DNA from: Chromera velia
Lineage: Eukaryota; Sar; Chromeraceae
DNA length: 22,772 bases
Direction of reading: 5' to 3'
NCBI GenBank assembly: GCA_018398765.1
Contig: JAHBMJ010001585.1
Location: 5,001 to 27,772 of the forward strand
Part shown: positions 18,078 through 22,772 of the stretch, in pieces
Layout: each line of letters starts with the position of its first letter
How positions within the stretch are numbered: the first letter of the stretch is position 1
Made by a program: the position numbers and the translations under genes
Notes under the pieces: generated by a model
Databases searched by the model: none
What the model was told of the DNA's origin: nothing
What the model saw: the letters and a program-made list of their open reading frames with translations, nothing else

Positions 18078-18390
18078 AAAGTGAAGGAGGGGCGCTCGAA
18101 AAAGAGATTGAAAAAGAATAAATAAAGTGAAGGAGGGGTGATCCCCCACAAAAACATTGACAAAGTGAAGGAGGGGCCCCTTCTCACAGTTTTTTCCTTC
18201 AGACGAACAAACCTGCATGCGATTTTTTCGGTCACTCCATACATGTATAGAGCTTGACTACAAAGAACCATAAAATGAAGGAGGGGGCGGCACGACGAAG
18301 CGCTATGCCCTTCCTCCAGAAGACAAAAGAAGGAATACAGACAGCTGCCATAAGAAAGACCAAGTAAGTCAATGGCATGAAAGGAGGGGG
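18078..18390 (+). repeat. Five copies of a purine-rich motif, polypurine-tract-like
   Basis: AAAGTGAAGGAGGGG occurs at 18078-18092, 18124-18138 and 18162-18176, with close variants at 18273-18287 and 18377-18390. Three of them follow ATAAA or AATAAA. LTR elements prime plus-strand DNA from one polypurine tract just before the 3' LTR, and this cluster lies about 290 bases after the polyprotein, where such a tract belongs. Copy 2 is followed by TG, the usual first bases of an LTR. The role is inferred from position and composition. Confidence 0.6.
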
Positions 18391-19889
18391 ACGCCTCACC
18401 CTTTGCCTGGCAGACTGACTCTGACCTCTCTTCTCTTCTCTGTTTGTTTCTCTTCTCTTCTCTTCTCTTCTTTTCTATGTTTCGATTGTTTCTTCTTTCT
18501 CACCCGGCCGGGACCCCTCCCCCTCCTTTTCTGTCATGATTTATCTTTCTCCCCTCTTGAAACAGCTAACCGTAAGAATCAAGCCACGTTTTTTCTCTTC
18601 AGTTTTTTCCTTTCTCTGACACTTCTCTTCTTATGTCTCATTGGATAAGCAATCGATCATTTATCCTTCTGTCCTACTGTGCACCCTCTTCTCTCTTCCC
18701 AATGAATGCATTTGTGTACATGAATGCATACATGCAAGTGAAAAAGAAAAAGACATTTAATTCTTGCAAGACCATGATGAAGAAAAGAAAGTGTAAGACT
18801 GTCAATCGAACCTACCCGTCTCTTGGCAGACCCTTGCACCCAGCCAATGCATGTCTTCTCTCCCTCTTCTCCTCTTCTGCAAATACAAGCAGGACAAATG
18901 CATGAATGATTCTGGTGGTCGGCCCTCAGGCCGAGCAAGAATCTGGTTTCTCTCTGTGCCTTCTCTTCTTAGACTCTAATCTCGACTGCTGCCGACAATC
19001 CTACAAGAAGAAAAATGCCCTCAAAGGAGTCCACGTCAAAGCACCAGGTGCCCCCCCACCAATTGTGCGAGACTCCCCAACGGCAGCATACATAAACATT
19101 TTTTTTCGAGACTGGATTCGAAAGAAAGAAAGCTGGAGGAAACGGATTCACCACTGGAGTTCTTCTTGCATTTTAACCTGTTCTGTGTTTGTTTTGGAGG
19201 TTCCCTTTTTTCTTCAGTTTTGTCTTCAGAAGGAAAGAACAGTCTAAAAGAAGCAGGGAAAGGAAAAAGATGACTACGTCAAGTTTGCACTAACCGGTCA
19301 AGTCCATGCCTCTTATGTCTCCATATGTCTCCCCTTTCTTCCTTCCCGATCACGTAAGTGTCAGGAAGAATAAAGAAGACTGACAAAATATACTAACAGC
19401 TGCAGCTCAAGGATCTGCAGTCTTTCCTCGTTACCTGCAGTCAAAAGACATATGAACGTGCGAAATGAGACAAGAGAATTCATGTAAGCATGCGTGATCT
19501 TAATGTTCCTCTCCCTTTTTTCTTATCCCCGGTCTCAACGGAGTTTGATGCATAGAATTACTTGGCCAGTTCATGAAAAAGTGGCATCGGTCTTTCTTTT
19601 TTTTTCTTTGTTTTCTGTTGGCTGATCCAGGTACCTTGCCCTTATCGATCTACCAATTCGTTTTTCTTTGTGTGGTCTCCCCAAACTTGAGAGAAATTGC
19701 CGACTTGACCTCCCTTCCCCCATATCGCCCTCCTTTTCTCACAACTGTCAAGCCTGGCTTTCTCTCTCTCGCTGGAAGATTACCAAAAGAAAGAGTTCCT
19801 AACTTCTTGTTTCCTGACGCTCCCCCCTTTCTTTCAATCCCTTCGTCCCCGGTATCATAACATCATGCGAATCTTGAGGACAGCGTGAA

Positions 19890-19897
19890 TGCATGCA
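19890..19897. promoter_or_regulatory. TGCATGCA palindrome
   Basis: Second exact copy of the palindrome in the non-coding 3' region, within GAATGCATGCATGATGC. Confidence 0.25.
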
Positions 19898-20130
19898 TGA
19901 TGCGGAATGATGGTGTTTGTGAATGAATCATCACCACACCCACCCACATCACAATCAACTCAACCAACCGGTTTGTCTTGCCACTAAGTCATCATTTGAA
20001 GGATCTTCTATGACATACATAAAGCCAGAAAGACACGCGAACGGACCTGGTTGCTGGTAGATGATGAAAGTAGGAAGATGGTGATGACATGCGATTCGGA
20101 ACTGGAGCCGTCTCCTTGTCCATCTCATTG

Positions 20131-20154
20131 CCCCCCCCCCCCCNCCCCCCCCCC
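20131..20154. repeat. Poly-C run with an unresolved base
   Basis: A C homopolymer of about 24 bases with N at 20144. The length is probably unreliable in the assembly. Confidence 0.9.
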
Positions 20155-20489
20155 TTTCTCCCCTTCCTCATCACCAACCTTTCACCTTTTTCCTCAGCCC
20201 TGTCCTCCCTCAAAAGCGAGACAAGAAGCCAGGAAATGTAGTGGAAAGAGCGTTTGAGACAGAAAGCAAGAAGAAAGGCGGTGTAGCTGATAAAGCTCAC
20301 CTCAATGTGCTCTTCTCCTACCTATGTCCCTTTCCTCCCTTTCATCTTCCACTCAGCCTTCCCCACATAGAAAATGCACCGTCTCACACCTTCAAAAGGG
20401 AGAGGACATTTACTTGAATCACATACAAAAAGGGCAGGAAGTTTGAAAACGATAAGATCCGTCTACCAGGTTGAAGAAAGCCATAAACA

Positions 20490-20497
20490 TGCATGCA
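20490..20497. promoter_or_regulatory. TGCATGCA palindrome at the edge of repeat A1
   Basis: Third exact copy, ending immediately before the first base shared with repeat A2 (20498). Confidence 0.25.
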
Positions 20498-21249
20498 TTA
20501 GGCAATCCGAATCATGAAGAGTCATCCAATACAAATTCGTATACACAGGTGCTTTCCGGGGCCGCACACAGTAGAATTCCATGAGCGTGTCGACCCCTCT
20601 GTCTATACATGCATTCATCTCTCAGTCAAGCTTCCACACACCTGCTTTGACCGTGAAGCCGGAACGTTTATAGATCTTTGCATGAAACAGCTCAGCAGCA
20701 GAGACCCTGCCTGTGCATAATATAGGGCGGGCGGTGCAGATCCTGTCGAGCGGATGCAACAGGTAAGGAAAACAAGTAACAATATACGTCTGGCACACCC
20801 TTTCTATGCTTTATGTGAATGCATTGCTACATGACAACATGTCGTCTTCTGGAGAGTGGACATCTTGAAAATTGGATACTTGATTGAAGATCCCCTATAT
20901 TTTGCAAAGATTGCCCGACAGGTTTGAGGTCAAAATACGGCTGTTTTGGTTACTCTGGTAGCAAAAGCATGTGTAGAAAGAAGCAGAGGGGAGGAAGAAT
21001 ACAATGCAGATTTCACTTTTTTGCCTTCTTGTCTGTATATGCAACCCCCTTCCTCGCAGAGCTCTCTTTTCTCTGACTGTCTGCCTGGTGACTGCAAGCG
21101 GGTATGCCATTGGAGTACTTGTACTGAGACCACCATAATAAAAAAGAATAGAGACAAAGTCCACAGCCAAGATGCCCTTCAAAAATGGAGGTCATTTTTT
21201 TTGCTAGTGCAGCTGCCATACATTTGACTCTTCATTAGTTGGACTACCT
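20498..21249. repeat. Repeat A, copy 1
   Basis: Its first 503 bases (20498-21000) match 22270-22772 with no gap and 15 differences, all transitions. The remaining ~250 bases have no second copy inside the window. No convincing coding sequence is seen. Confidence 0.95.
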
Positions 21250-21760
21250 AAAAAAATTTTATTTCAAGACAGAGAGAGAGAAGAGAGCAAAGATGATTCG
21301 ATATGTTGCAGTGCTGGCATACCCTCTTCTTTCATGAAACTTTTAAAGCGTTGCTCTGTCTGCTTGAGGAGACAGGAGTGAATATGTGCTTCTCTGCTGT
21401 CTTTACAGGCCTACCAGACGCCTCCCTGACCACGCGCACACCCGGCCCCTCCCTTCATTGCACTCTTTGCTCTCTTCGGTCAGTAACTGACTGTCTGCCA
21501 CTTCTCTCCACTCTATGTTCTATGCATGGTGGATTCTTTCCTCTCTCGTCTGTCTCTCTTGTCCCGTATTAGTCTCTTTTACTCGCAAACCCCGCAAAAT
21601 TGTCGGCACGACGAAGGATTTTTTCTTTTCTTCTCTTTTGCTCCCCCTGTAGCAGGCCAAAAAATGGGGAAAAAATTGACAGAGTTGGATTTTGCCCAGT
21701 GCATCTTTTGTCACAGCCCCGACTTCCCACATTGTTCCTTTCCAAAAATAAAGTTTCTTT
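21250..21760. repeat. Repeat B, copy 1 (511 bp)
   Basis: Starts AAAAAAATTTTATTTCAAGAC and ends AAAAATAAAGTTTCTTT. It is followed head-to-tail by copy 2, with no gap and 13 differences, all transitions. It contains a possible frame from 21303 that is stopped by a TAG at 21570, where copy 2 has TGG. AATAAA near the end and a pyrimidine-CAG site (near 21400-21410) look like transcript signals but are unproven. Confidence 0.95.
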
Positions 21761-22271
21761 AAAAAAATTTTATTTCAAGACAGAGAGAGAGAAGAGAGCA
21801 AAGATGATTCGATATGTTGCAGTACTGGCATACCCTTTTCTTTTATGAAACTTTCAAAGCGTTGCTCTGTCTGCTTGAGGAGACAGGAGTGAATATGTGC
21901 TTCTCTGCTGTCTTTACAGGCCTGTCAGACGCCTCTCTAACCACGCGCATACCCGGCCCCTCCCTTCATTGCACTCTTTGCTCTCTTCGGTCAGTAACTG
22001 ACTGTCTACCACTTCTTTCCACTCTATGTTCTATGCATGGTGGATTCTTTCCTCTCTCGTCTGTCTCTCTTGTCCCGTATTGGTCTCTTTTACTCGCAAA
22101 CCCCGCAAAATTGTCGGCACGACGAAGGATTTTTTCTTTTCTTCTCTTTTGCTCCCCCTGTAGCAGGCCAAAAAATGGGGAAAAAATTGACAGAGTTGGA
22201 TTTTGCCCAGTGCATCTTTTGTCACAGCCCCGACTTCCTACATTGTTCCTTTCCAAAAATAAAGTTTCTTT
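21761..22271. repeat. Repeat B, copy 2 (511 bp)
   Basis: The direct tandem copy of 21250-21760. The frame from 21814 stays open through the whole unit (about 150 codons, Cys/Leu/Ser-rich) and runs into repeat A2. Copy 1 has a stop in the same frame and no domain is seen, so I do not call a gene. Confidence 0.95.
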
Positions 22272-22772
22272 AGGCAATCCGAATCATAAAGAGTCATCCA
22301 ATACAAATTCGTATACACAGGTGCTTTCCGGGGCCGCACATAGTAGAATTCTATGAGCGTGTCAACCCCTCCGTCTATACATGTATTCATCTCTCAGTCA
22401 AGCTTCCACACACTTGCTTTGACCGTGAAGCCGGAACGTTTATAGATCTTTACATAAAACAGCTCAGCAGCAGAGACCCTGCCTGTACATAATGCAGGGC
22501 AGGCGGTGCAGATCCTGTTGAGCGGATGCAACAGGTAAGGAAAACAAGTAACAATATACGTCTGGCACACCCTTTCTATGCTTTATGTGAATGCATTGCT
22601 ACATGACAACATGTCGTCTTCTGGAGAGTGGACATCTTGAAAATTGGATACTTGATTGAAGATCCCCTATATTTTGCAAAGATTACCCGACAGGTTTGAG
22701 GTCAAAATACGGCTGTTTTGGTTACTCTGGTAGCAAAAGCATGTGTAGAAAGAAGCAGAGGGGAGGAAGAAT
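22270..22772. repeat. Repeat A, copy 2 (cut by window end)
   Basis: It matches 20498-21000 at a constant offset of 1772 bases. It starts right after repeat B copy 2, so the larger period is A+B+B, and the array may continue beyond the window. Confidence 0.95.

Larger units (their letters stand above)
1616..18390 (+). mobile_element. Decayed giant Ty1/copia-like retroelement
   Basis: The order integrase, reverse transcriptase, RNase H identifies a Ty1/copia (Pseudoviridae-type) element. Coding sequence continues upstream through Gag-like, RGG, RING-like and unknown modules. Sense sequence stays in one frame for kilobases (same phase from 1616 to about 7700, the next phase from about 7680 to 12549, a third to about 13950, then the first phase to 17788), broken by about 21 single stop codons. 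Three 2A-like motifs lie between the upstream modules. Total coding length is about 16.2 kb, against 4-5 kb for ordinary copia elements. No LTR pair, target-site duplication or primer-binding site was found, so the ends are approximate: the left end is the first credible Met and the right end is the last purine-rich motif. All breaks point to an inactive copy. Confidence 0.8.
18391..20497. other. Non-coding region, pyrimidine-rich, no gene seen
   Basis: The stretch holds CTCTT microsatellite sequence near 18428-18475, pyrimidine-rich stretches, TGCATGCA palindromes at 19890-19897 and 20490-20497, and the C run with an N. Open frames here are short and low in complexity. If a 3' LTR exists it should begin here, but no matching 5' copy was seen. 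Confidence 0.5.

Noticed and set aside
18078-18390. CRISPR-like array
   Set aside because: The repeats are short, purine-only and unevenly spaced, in a eukaryotic retroelement setting.
18403-19860. Several 80-110 codon plus-strand frames in the right flank
   Set aside because: They are Phe/Leu/Ser-rich products of pyrimidine tracts with no recognisable domain.
21814-22356. A 180-codon gene in repeat B copy 2
   Set aside because: Copy 1 has a stop in the same frame, the frame runs across the repeat boundary, and no domain or conserved pattern is visible.
1-22772. A pair of LTRs bounding the element
   Set aside because: I compared 1-1615 with 17789-22772 by eye and found no shared stretch beyond short low-complexity runs. 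A self-alignment would settle it.

Overview
The window looks like eukaryotic, probably protist, nuclear DNA of roughly balanced base composition. It has long CTTT/CTCTT microsatellites, homopolymer runs (one containing an N at 20144) and, in the 3' non-coding part, repeated TGCATGCA palindromes of the kind known as AP2-type binding sites in apicomplexans. An alveolate host (a chromerid such as Chromera, or a coccidian relative) is my best guess, but nothing in the window proves it. No host gene, rRNA or confident tRNA was found.

The window is dominated by one decayed plus-strand retroelement. Its recognisable 3' half has the Ty1/copia order: integrase (about 13441-14242), reverse transcriptase (about 15750-16462, YVDD box intact) and RNase H (about 16466-17300). 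Unusually, the coding signal continues upstream for another 11 kb. Reading the + strand in frame, sense sequence runs almost without a gap from about 1616 to 17788. It is broken only by about 21 in-frame stops and three frame changes (near 7690-7900, at 12546-12552, and in a C run at 13945-13952). I read this as one giant gag-pol polyprotein of about 5,400 codons, three to four times a normal copia element, now a pseudogene.

The layout of the polyprotein is as follows. A Ser/Pro-rich and coiled-coil-like N-terminal part with internal repeats (1616-3769) is followed by a Gag/capsid-like segment (3770-4873), then a polyproline and RGG-box tail (4874-5080). Next comes a 2A-like peptide (5096-5143). 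An Arg/Pro-rich segment and a RING-like zinc finger (5216-6874) lead to a second 2A-like motif (6992-7042), a short acidic module and a third 2A-like motif (7643-7690). A long unrecognised segment follows (7678-9717), then a Cys-rich domain (9718-10380), further unrecognised segments (10381-11982), an acidic Gln/Glu/Pro repeat (11983-12552), a basic Ser/Arg linker (12549-13440), and integrase-RT-RNase H with a C-terminal extension that carries two CxxC pairs. The 2A-like motifs suggest that Gag and the accessory modules were released co-translationally.

Downstream (17789-22772) I see no gene. There is a cluster of five copies of a purine-rich AAAGTGAAGGAGGGG motif at 18078-18390, resembling a polypurine tract. 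There is also a nested repeat block A1-B1-B2-A2 (20498-22772). The copies of A differ at 15 sites and the copies of B at 13. All 28 differences are transitions and about two thirds are in CpA/TpG context, a pattern like cytosine deamination or RIP. The region 1-1615 holds microsatellites, a GC-rich block and no convincing LTR. I could not find an LTR pair by eye.
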